Shown here piece after piece: positions 34,895 through 42,778 of a stretch of 64,000 nucleotides of DNA (position 1 is its first letter; each line of letters starts with the position of its first letter). Source of the DNA: Flavobacterium notoginsengisoli (lineage in GTDB: Bacteria; Bacteroidota; Bacteroidia; Flavobacteriales; Flavobacteriaceae). The position numbers were made by a program, and so were the translations under genes. The stretch spans positions 1,118,723 to 1,182,722 of the forward strand of contig NZ_JACHLB010000001.1 in NCBI RefSeq assembly GCF_014207905.1, given 5' to 3'. The notes under the pieces were generated by a model. That model was not told where the DNA came from and ran no database searches. It saw only the letters and a list, made by a program, of their open reading frames with translations.

Positions 34895-35671
34895 TTACTT
34901 AAATGGAATTTGCAAAGTGTAAGTGGAGCGCACAATTCGATTTTTTCGTTTACCTGGAATCCATTTTGGAGTTTTTTCTAAAATTCCGATAATGTCTTTT
35001 TCGCTTGCCGAAGTTGTATTTTTGAGGATATTAAAATTACTAAGACTTCCGTCGCCTTCAATTACAAATAAAACCGATAATTCTCCTTCTTTTGCAGTAA
35101 TAAGCTTTTTTGAAAAATTGGATTTGAATTTTTTCATTCCATCTTTTGGAACAGATGCAATATCTAAATCATTTGGATTATAAATAATTCCGTAACGTCC
35201 AGATTGAGATTCCTCTTGTTCATATTGAGAATTTTGGTCAGTTTTTTGTTTCTCTAGAGGTACCATAATAATTCCAGTTGTAGCGTGTTGTTCTGGTTTG
35301 ACATCTTCTACAACTTCAACTTTATCTATTTTTTGTTTGTTTCCATCTTTATCCTGACAGCTAAATAATGTAGTGCCCATGGCGATAAAAAGTGCCAATA
35401 AAAACATTTTGTGATAATGGATTTGGCTGTACAATATTTGAGACGGAATCTGAATATTTATTTTGCCTAACTGCTCATTTTTAAGTCTTCCGCAGACATT
35501 TTTATGGGAAATAAAATACTGTTGAATTTCCTCTGGAAGCATAGCAGTAAAATCAACAACCGTTTTAGAACAGCTCACGCAGAAACGACCATTATCTTTG
35601 GGAGTCATTTCGTCCCAGTTTTCATGGCATGGTTCAGGAATACTGATTTTGTAATTTCTTTCCATATTCAA
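34895..35671 (-). CDS. Cysteine-domain/TonB-C-like protein, paralogue B
   Basis: 258 residues, same architecture as the downstream gene, 6 bases away. The domain has C15-H16, C31-x2-C34 and C60. The membrane segment (about 89-104) ends in LFSC, C105. A variable linker follows, then a TonB-C-like end (FKSNFSKKLITAKEGELSVLFVIEGDG, PKWIPGKRKNR). It lacks the proline run of paralogue A. Either of two methionines (residue 1 or 3) may be the start. The pair is cotranscribed and arose by duplication. Similar N-terminal domains are common in flavobacterial membrane proteins. No function is established. Confidence 0.75.
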   Translation of the reverse strand: MNMERNYKISIPEPCHENWDEMTPKDNGRFCVSCSKTVVDFTAMLPEEIQQYFISHKNVCGRLKNEQLGKINIQIPSQILYSQIHYHKMFLLALFIAMGTTLFSCQDKDGNKQKIDKVEVVEDVKPEQHATTGIIMVPLEKQKTDQNSQYEQEESQSGRYGIIYNPNDLDIASVPKDGMKKFKSNFSKKLITAKEGELSVLFVIEGDGSLSNFNILKNTTSASEKDIIGILEKTPKWIPGKRKNRIVRSTYTLQIPFK

Positions 35672-35714
35672 ATATCAAAATTTAAATGTAATAAAAAATA
35701 CGATGTAAAAATCC

Positions 35715-35722
35715 TATTTTTG
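35715..35722 (+). promoter_or_regulatory. Possible -7 box of tadA
   Basis: TATTTTTG fits the TAnnTTTG box, but lies only 6 bases from the ATG, which would make a nearly leaderless message. The -33 box is not clear. Confidence 0.35.
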
Positions 35723-35727
35723 CAGTT

Positions 35728-36171
35728 ATGGAAAATCCTTTCACCGACGAATATTTTATGAAAAAGGCTTTACAGGAAGCCGAAGAAGCTTTTGAAAAAG
35801 GCGAAATTCCTGTTGGAGCTATTATTGTGGTTGCAGATAAAGTAATTGCAAGAAGTCATAACTTGACAGAATTGCTAAATGATGTTACGGCTCATGCCGA
35901 AATGCAATCAATTACTGCGGCGGCTAATTTTCTTGGCGGAAAATATTTAAAAGACTGTACGCTTTATGTAACGCTTGAACCTTGTCAAATGTGTGCGGGA
36001 GCTTTGTATTGGAGCCAAATTTCAAAAATTGTTTTTGGTGCAAGAGATGAACAACGCGGTTTTATCAATATGGGAACAAAACTGCATCCTAAAACTACTG
36101 TTGTTTCAGGTGTAATGGCAAATGAAGCAGCCGATTTAATGAAACGTTTTTTTCTGGAAAGAAGAAAATAG
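35728..36171 (+). CDS. tadA: tRNA-specific adenosine deaminase
   Basis: Zinc-dependent deaminase that converts A34 to inosine in tRNA-Arg(ACG), letting it read several arginine codons. The catalytic HAE motif is H56-A57-E58, and the zinc cysteines are C86 and C89 in PCQMC. The 147-residue length is standard. The downstream ARDEQRGFINM segment and C-terminal FFLERRK helix fit TadA better than cytosine or guanine deaminases. It is divergent from the paralogue pair at 34-35.7 kb with a short shared upstream region. Confidence 0.94.
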   Translation: MENPFTDEYFMKKALQEAEEAFEKGEIPVGAIIVVADKVIARSHNLTELLNDVTAHAEMQSITAAANFLGGKYLKDCTLYVTLEPCQMCAGALYWSQISKIVFGARDEQRGFINMGTKLHPKTTVVSGVMANEAADLMKRFFLERRK

Positions 36172-36173
36172 CG

Positions 36174-36716
36174 TTAAAATAAGTAAGTCATATAAATACA
36201 TACTGCTACCATAAAACCATTAAAACAAATAATGTTGTAATAGGCATTTTCGGTATAACCTTTTTTAGAAAGAAGTATTCTTAAACTTATAGCTATAGAA
36301 AGAAGAAGTACGAGACAAAAGTAAAATTGTATTCCATTAATGTTTAAGCCGTTAGAAAGACGATTAGTATAATCATTACTCTTTGATTTAACTTTTGTTA
36401 CAGATTTAAATAATAAAGAATACTCTAATTCTATATCATTTTCTTCGATGTAATTTTTTACAGTCGAAAAAGCAAATCCTTTTTGTGTGAAATAATGATA
36501 AGAAACAGTTTGTGGTTTAGTGCCATTTTTTCCACCCGAAGTTCTCACAGAATAACTAGTTATTATATCTGTTGTTTTAGAAGATGGTAAAACATAAGTG
36601 TCAAAAAAAGCCAGTGATATAATAAATGTTACAACCAATAAAAGATATATAATTACGGGTCTGTCTTTTGTAATTGATTCATTTACAGAGGAATGTTTTC
36701 TCGAATTGTTTGACAT
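36174..36716 (-). CDS. Hypothetical membrane protein with three helices
   Basis: 180 residues, not recognised. Predicted helices: about 20-40 (VIIYLLLVVTFIISLAFF), 125-150 (FYFCLVLLLSIAISLRILL) and 158-178 (YNIICFNGFMVAVCIYMTYLF). The part between the first two (about 45-120) is polar, with YSVRTSGGKNGTKPQTVSYHYFT, and should be periplasmic or extracytoplasmic. It converges on tadA with a gap of two bases and no terminator between. A long AT-rich region without a recognisable promoter precedes it. Confidence 0.6.
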   Translation of the reverse strand: MSNNSRKHSSVNESITKDRPVIIYLLLVVTFIISLAFFDTYVLPSSKTTDIITSYSVRTSGGKNGTKPQTVSYHYFTQKGFAFSTVKNYIEENDIELEYSLLFKSVTKVKSKSNDYTNRLSNGLNINGIQFYFCLVLLLSIAISLRILLSKKGYTENAYYNIICFNGFMVAVCIYMTYLF

Positions 36717-36936
36717 TTTTTTTAAAATTAAAAACAGTGAAATATAGGATATTTCGTAATTGGTTTCTATTAAACTTCAACAAAAGTTAAATGATTATTA
36801 TTTGAGAATTTTCTTCTTAAAGTAATCTGAAAATATTTTACTTTTATCGTAATTTAATTTGTAATTTGCTGTTATCGCTTTTGATAGCAATTCAATTAAA
36901 AATTTAGTTTATTAACCAATTAACTCTAAATTAAAG

Positions 36937-39900
36937 GTGAAAGTAAAAGGACTTATTCTCGTATTTTTTGTGTTTTTTATTTTTCAATCTTGCGGCAGAA
37001 AATCAGCAGCAGATTTCAACTCCGATTTTTCATTATTCAAAGATTACATTACCAGTTTTACGGGTGGAATCGTTTCTGCAGATTCTGATATTCGTGTGGT
37101 TTTGGCTTTCGACAAAAACGATTGGAAACCAAATCAGGAATTAGATGATGATTTGTTTGATATTTCGCCAAGCGTAAGTGGAAAAGTCGTAGCGCTTTCA
37201 ACCAATACTTTAGCTTTTATTCCGGAGAAAAAACTAAAAATGGGAACAGAATATCAGGTTACTTTAAACTTAGATAAACTGACTGCCATTCCAAAAGAAA
37301 AAGAAAAGGAACTTTCTAAATTTAATTTTACAGTTAAAACGGTAAAACAGGATTTTACGATCAATACGGGCGATATTCAATCGTACAGCAAAGAATATCA
37401 ATATCTAAATTGTGTTTTAAAAACAGCAGACAATATTGATTTAGAAACTGCTCAAAAGCTGGTTGAAGCCAAACATAATGGCAATAATCTTAAAATTAAG
37501 TTTGAAAAAACAAACGGTCCTGCAAAAGAATTCCGTTTTATAATTGATAGTATTCAACGTCAGTCAGAGGCCTCAAACTTAGAAATTATTTATGACGGAA
37601 GTGATTTTGATATTGATCAGAAAGGACAAATCGATTTCCCGATTACGAGTATCAACGAATTTAAAGTCATAAAAGTTGAAGTTCCAGACGGAAACAATCA
37701 GCAGGTCTTGATAAACTTTTCTGAACCTTTGGAAAAAGGACAGGATTTTGCTGGCTTGGTTTCGATTCAAAATACCAATAACTTGAAATTTTCAACACAA
37801 GGAAATTTACTGAAAGTGTATTTTACAAACCAAAATGCTCCTAAAAAAGAAGAGCCAGTAGCAGTAGCTGTAACAGAACCTGTTGCTGTGGCAGTAGATT
37901 CGGCTGCCGTTATGGTTGATTCGGCTGCGGTTGCCGTAGATTCAGCTGCTGCGGTTGCAGACGAAGCTGTTGAATATGTGCCAGATGAAGAACCTGAACA
38001 AGTTGTTACAGGAGAATTGCTACTTGAAGTTTTTCAGGGAATTGAAAGCCAGTATGGTAAAAAAATGGAAAACAATTATTCTGAAAAAATCTCTTTTGAT
38101 CAGATAAAACCAAATATCCGCTTTGTTAAAAACGGAACTATTCTGCCAAGCTCAAACAATTTAAAACTGAATTTTGAAGCTGTAAACTTAAGCGCTGTTG
38201 ATGTAAAAGTGTATAAAATTTACAAAAACAATATCCTTCAGTTTTTACAATACAACGAATTAAACGGCGGACAAAATCTTAAAAAAGTTGCACAGCCAAT
38301 TGCTAAAACTACTCTGAATTTAAGAGAGAGCACACTTGTCAATCTATCCAAATGGAATACCTATGCTTTAGATTTATCTAAAATTATCAAACCGGAACCA
38401 GGAGCGATTTACAGAGTGGAATTTGTTTACAAAAAGAAATACTCTCTTTATAAATGTGAAACATCTGATGGGAATGATGATGAATCAGAAGAGGAAGAAA
38501 TAGATGAAAATGATGTAAACTACAGCGGAAACTCTTATGACGATTATTACTATTATGATGATTACGACTGGAGAGAAAGTCAGGATCCTTGTACGGGTTC
38601 ATATTATTACAATGCAAGAATTGCGACTAATATTTTAGCTTCAGATTTAGGAGTTATTGCGAAAAGAGGAGAAAATAAATCCTATTTATTTGCTGTAAAT
38701 AATATCGTGACTACAGAACCAGTTTCAAACGCGAGAGTAGATTTATACAATTTCCAACAGCAGAAAATAGCAACTGAGGCGACAAGCAGTGAAGGTATTG
38801 CATCTTTCCAGTTAGATAAATTCGCTTATTTTGCTATTGTGACTTTAGGAGATCAGTCAACGTATGTAAAACTAGATGACGGACTTTCATTATCTGTCAG
38901 CAATTTTGATGTTTCGGGAGAGACTTTGCAAAAAGGATTGAAAGGCTTTATTTATGGAGAAAGAGGTGTTTGGCGTCCAGGAGATAATTTGTATTTGTCT
39001 TTTATTTTGAATGATGCGGCAAATAAACTTCCAAAATCGCATCCAATTAAATTCAGATTGAATGATCCGAATGGTAAAACGGTTTATCAAACGGTTCAAA
39101 AAACAAACGATTTAAATCATTATGCCTTTATAGTGCCAACAAACCAAGATGCTCCAACAGGAAATTGGGAAGCAATGGTAAGCGTTGGTGGAGCTAAATT
39201 CTACAAGAGCATTAAAATAGAAACGATTAAGCCAAATCGTTTAAAAATCAAAAATACCTTTAGCAGAAAAACACTTTCAGCATCTTATCCAAATACAGAT
39301 AATCTGGAAGTAACTTGGCTTCATGGAGCGATTGCGAAAAATCTGAATGTAGAAATGCAAGCTAAATTTTCACAGCAAACCACTGCTTTTAAAGGTTATG
39401 ATAAATATACTTTTGATGACTTAACGCGTCAGTTTAGTACAGAAGAAATCAATGTTTTCTCCGGAAAATTAAATGAAAGCGGAAAAGCATCTGTGAATAT
39501 TCAGCCAAGATTACAAGGACAGGCTCCGGGGATGCTTCGCGCTGCATTCATTACAAAAGTGTATGAAGAAGGAGGTGACTTTAGTACTGATGTTATGTCA
39601 ACAACTTATTCGCCATACAAAACTTATGTTGGACTTAAAACGCCTGAATTAAACAAGTATAATATGCTTGAAACCAGAACGAACAACCGTTTTGATGTGG
39701 TAACTGTAGATGAAAACGGAAGACCAAAATCGGTTAGAAATCTGGAAGTTAGAATTTATAAAGTAGACTGGAGATGGTGGTGGGATTCGTCAAGCGATAA
39801 TTTATCAAATTATAATTCTTCAAATTCAACAACATCGTATAAAACAGTTGTGATTAATACCGATTCCAGTGGAAAAGGTAGTTTCCAATTTGCTTTAAGC

Positions 39901-42621
39901 GATGAAGAATGGGGACGTTATTTGATTCGTGTTGAAGACGGCGAAAGCGGACATGCAACTTCGTTAACGGTTAATATCGACTGGCCGATCTGGTCTGGAA
40001 AAACAAGAAACAGAGATGCTTCAACTGCTAATATGTTGGTTTTTTCAACAGATAAAAAGAATTATGCAGTTGGCGAAAAAGCACAGATTTCTTTCCCTTC
40101 AAGTGAAGGCGGACGAGCTTTGATCTCAGTTGAAAATGGTTCGAGAGTAGTGCAGACCCTTTGGGCAGAAACTAAAAAAGGAGAAACAAAAGTCGAAATT
40201 CCGATTACAGGAGCAATGGCGCCAAATGTGTATTTTAATATCACTTTATTACAGCCACACGCTTCAACCAAAAACGATTCGCCAATTCGTATGTACGGAA
40301 TTGTTCCGATTGAAGTGGTGGATAAAAACACAATTTTAGCTCCAACGTTAAACATGCCAGACGTATTGAGGCCAGAACAACCTTTTACTGTTAAAGTTGG
40401 AGAGAAATCAGGGAAAGAAATGACATACACAATCGCAGTTGTCGATGAAGGACTTCTAGATTTAACCCGTTTCAAAACACCAAATGTATGGGACAGTTTC
40501 TATGTTCGTGAAGCTTTGGGCGTAAAAACTTGGGATGTTTACGATGACGTTATTGGTGCATATGGCGGAAAAATAAATCAGATTTTCAGTATTGGAGGAG
40601 ATCAGGATTTAGGTGGAGGAAAAGCGAAAAAAGCCAACCGCTTTAAACCAGTGGTATTGTATTATGGGCCATTTAAATTAGGAAAAGGAGAAACAAAGGC
40701 GCATCAATTAAAACTTCCAAAATATATTGGATCTGTTCGAACTATGGTGGTTGCTGGAGATGCAGCTACAAGTGCTTACGGAAGTGCAGAAAAAGCAACG
40801 CAGGTTAAGAGTCCATTGATGGTATTGGCTTCGTTGCCAAGAAAAATTTCGCCATCAGAAAAAGTGACACTTCCGGTTACGGTTTTTGCAACTGAAAGCA
40901 AAATTAAAAATGTAACGATTCAGCTAAAAACAAGCAACGGATTGAAAGTGGCAGGAAGTGCCGTTCAGAAACTGAATTTTGCACAGCCTGATGAAAAAAT
41001 GGCTTATTTTAATTTGGTAGTAGGTGCCACAACTGGAATTGCAAAAGTACAGGTTGTCGCAACATCAGGAAGTGAGAAATCAACGTATGATGTTGAAATT
41101 GATATGACTAATCCAAATCCGGTTACAAGTACTTTTACTGATGTGGTTTTAGGGCCAAACAGTTCTAAGACACTTTCCTGGAAAACCTTTGGTGTGGCAG
41201 GAAGTAATAAAGCTAGACTGGAAGTTTCGTCTATGCCTTCGATGAATCTGAATGGAAGACTACAGTTTTTGATTCAGTACCCGCATGGTTGTGTAGAACA
41301 GACAACTTCTTCTGTTTTCCCGCAATTGTTCTTAAGTGATGTTGCTGATATTGATGCGAAACGCAAAGATTTAATTCAGAAAAATATCGCAGCCGGAATC
41401 GCGAGATTAGGAAATTTCCAATTATCAAATGGCGGATTGCCTTACTGGCAAGGAAATGCAGTTCCAGACGATTGGGGAACTTCGTATGCTGGACATTTCT
41501 TAATTGAAGCAGAGAAAAAAGGATATGTACTGCCAATTAATTTCAAATCAAAATGGTTGTCATATCAGCAAAAAGAAGCAAAACAATGGCGTTTTGAACC
41601 AAAATACGGAAATGATCTAGCACAAGCCTATCGATTATATACTTTGGCTTTAGCAGGAAATGCCGATTTATCATCGATGAACAGATTGAGAGAAACAAAA
41701 GGTATTTCAAACGAAAGTATGCTTCGCTTAGCAGCGGCTTATGTTTTGGCAGGTCAAAAATCGGCTGGACAGAATTTATTGCTGCGCACCAATATCGATG
41801 GCTCTGATGGTTATAATTATTACTATTATGGTTCAAGCGAAAGAAACAGAGCAATGGCTTTGGAGACGATGTTGCTTTTAGGTCAACAACAAAAAGCATT
41901 TGTAATGGCTTCAAAACTGGCCAAAGAAATGTCGGCTAATCAATGGATGAGTACGCAGACAACAGCTTATTGTTTATATGCAATGTCGAAATTTGCGATA
42001 AACAACGGACCAAAAGGAATCAATATCCAGTTCAGTAAAAATGGTAAAGGAGAAAGTATAAACACTCAAAAAACAGTTGCTGACCGCAGTTTATCTGCTG
42101 CAAGTGGGACAAACAGTATTACGTTGAAAAACAATAAAAATAATACGGTTTATGTTCGTGTGCTGAACACAGGAATTCTTCCAGTCGGACAAGAAAACGC
42201 AACACAAAATGATGTTTCGGCAAGTATTGTATTCAAAAATAGAAAAGGTAGCGTAATCAATGTGTCCAAAATAAATCAGGGAACTGAATTTATCGCTGAG
42301 GTTACGATTAAAAACCAGCGTAATGAAAGGGTTCAGAATGTTGCTTTATCTCAGATTCTGCCTTCAGGATTCGAAATTGTAAATACCCGTTTTACAGATT
42401 ACGGAGACGCTGTAAACAATATTGCCGATTATATTGATATTCGTGACGACAGAACAAATTTCTATTTTAGTCTGGCAAGCAGAGAAACAAAAGTTTTCAG
42501 AATATTGTTGAACGCATCGTATTTAGGAAATTATTATTTACCTGGCTTACAATGTGAAGCAATGTATGATAATACTTTCTTAGCTAGAACAAAAGGATTC
42601 TGGGTTGAGGTTGTGAAGTAA
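36937..42621 (+). CDS. Bacterial alpha-2-macroglobulin, lipoprotein
   Basis: 1894-residue periplasmic lipoprotein related to E. coli YfhM, thought to trap foreign proteases that enter through a damaged envelope. It starts at GTG; the lipobox is FQSC with acylated C19. MG-type beta domains follow (for example GLKGFIYGERGVWRPGDNLYLSF). The thioester motif HGCVEQ is intact (C1452, Q1455), within a helical TED domain. Two low-complexity inserts are unusual: VDSAA repeats near 308-345 and an acidic/tyrosine stretch at about 511-555 (DDESEEEEIDEND, YDDYYYYDDYD). The downstream gene is penicillin-binding protein 1C, the known partner. Confidence 0.93.
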   Translation: MKVKGLILVFFVFFIFQSCGRKSAADFNSDFSLFKDYITSFTGGIVSADSDIRVVLAFDKNDWKPNQELDDDLFDISPSVSGKVVALSTNTLAFIPEKKLKMGTEYQVTLNLDKLTAIPKEKEKELSKFNFTVKTVKQDFTINTGDIQSYSKEYQYLNCVLKTADNIDLETAQKLVEAKHNGNNLKIKFEKTNGPAKEFRFIIDSIQRQSEASNLEIIYDGSDFDIDQKGQIDFPITSINEFKVIKVEVPDGNNQQVLINFSEPLEKGQDFAGLVSIQNTNNLKFSTQGNLLKVYFTNQNAPKKEEPVAVAVTEPVAVAVDSAAVMVDSAAVAVDSAAAVADEAVEYVPDEEPEQVVTGELLLEVFQGIESQYGKKMENNYSEKISFDQIKPNIRFVKNGTILPSSNNLKLNFEAVNLSAVDVKVYKIYKNNILQFLQYNELNGGQNLKKVAQPIAKTTLNLRESTLVNLSKWNTYALDLSKIIKPEPGAIYRVEFVYKKKYSLYKCETSDGNDDESEEEEIDENDVNYSGNSYDDYYYYDDYDWRESQDPCTGSYYYNARIATNILASDLGVIAKRGENKSYLFAVNNIVTTEPVSNARVDLYNFQQQKIATEATSSEGIASFQLDKFAYFAIVTLGDQSTYVKLDDGLSLSVSNFDVSGETLQKGLKGFIYGERGVWRPGDNLYLSFILNDAANKLPKSHPIKFRLNDPNGKTVYQTVQKTNDLNHYAFIVPTNQDAPTGNWEAMVSVGGAKFYKSIKIETIKPNRLKIKNTFSRKTLSASYPNTDNLEVTWLHGAIAKNLNVEMQAKFSQQTTAFKGYDKYTFDDLTRQFSTEEINVFSGKLNESGKASVNIQPRLQGQAPGMLRAAFITKVYEEGGDFSTDVMSTTYSPYKTYVGLKTPELNKYNMLETRTNNRFDVVTVDENGRPKSVRNLEVRIYKVDWRWWWDSSSDNLSNYNSSNSTTSYKTVVINTDSSGKGSFQFALSDEEWGRYLIRVEDGESGHATSLTVNIDWPIWSGKTRNRDASTANMLVFSTDKKNYAVGEKAQISFPSSEGGRALISVENGSRVVQTLWAETKKGETKVEIPITGAMAPNVYFNITLLQPHASTKNDSPIRMYGIVPIEVVDKNTILAPTLNMPDVLRPEQPFTVKVGEKSGKEMTYTIAVVDEGLLDLTRFKTPNVWDSFYVREALGVKTWDVYDDVIGAYGGKINQIFSIGGDQDLGGGKAKKANRFKPVVLYYGPFKLGKGETKAHQLKLPKYIGSVRTMVVAGDAATSAYGSAEKATQVKSPLMVLASLPRKISPSEKVTLPVTVFATESKIKNVTIQLKTSNGLKVAGSAVQKLNFAQPDEKMAYFNLVVGATTGIAKVQVVATSGSEKSTYDVEIDMTNPNPVTSTFTDVVLGPNSSKTLSWKTFGVAGSNKARLEVSSMPSMNLNGRLQFLIQYPHGCVEQTTSSVFPQLFLSDVADIDAKRKDLIQKNIAAGIARLGNFQLSNGGLPYWQGNAVPDDWGTSYAGHFLIEAEKKGYVLPINFKSKWLSYQQKEAKQWRFEPKYGNDLAQAYRLYTLALAGNADLSSMNRLRETKGISNESMLRLAAAYVLAGQKSAGQNLLLRTNIDGSDGYNYYYYGSSERNRAMALETMLLLGQQQKAFVMASKLAKEMSANQWMSTQTTAYCLYAMSKFAINNGPKGINIQFSKNGKGESINTQKTVADRSLSAASGTNSITLKNNKNNTVYVRVLNTGILPVGQENATQNDVSASIVFKNRKGSVINVSKINQGTEFIAEVTIKNQRNERVQNVALSQILPSGFEIVNTRFTDYGDAVNNIADYIDIRDDRTNFYFSLASRETKVFRILLNASYLGNYYLPGLQCEAMYDNTFLARTKGFWVEVVK

Positions 42622-42629
42622 AATTGTTA

Positions 42630-42681
42630 GCCACGAATTCACGAATTTAAATTATGACAAATTAATTTGTGAATTCGTGGC
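42630..42681. repeat. GCCACGAATTCACGAATT inverted repeat
   Basis: Arms GCCACGAATTCACGAATTTA and its near-complement ending TGAATTCGTGGC enclose a short loop. A single arm recurs at 45248-45266. The same type of element is common between flavobacterial genes. Confidence 0.8.
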
Positions 42682-42695
42682 GAATGAAAAAAAAT

Positions 42696-42770
42696 CCTTT
42701 TAATCCGTGTAATCTGTGGCAAAAAAACTTTGCGAACTTTGCGTAAATCTTTGCGCCTTTGCGGTAAAAT
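42696..42770. repeat. TTTGCG-word block before pbpC
   Basis: AATCCGTGTAATCTGTGGC followed by tandem CTTTGCG words (AACTTTGCG, AAATCTTTGCGCC, TTTGCGG), ending about 10 bases before the TTG start. Because TTTGC resembles a -7 box, the block could also hold weak promoters. Confidence 0.65.
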
Positions 42771-42778
42771 AATTAGCA

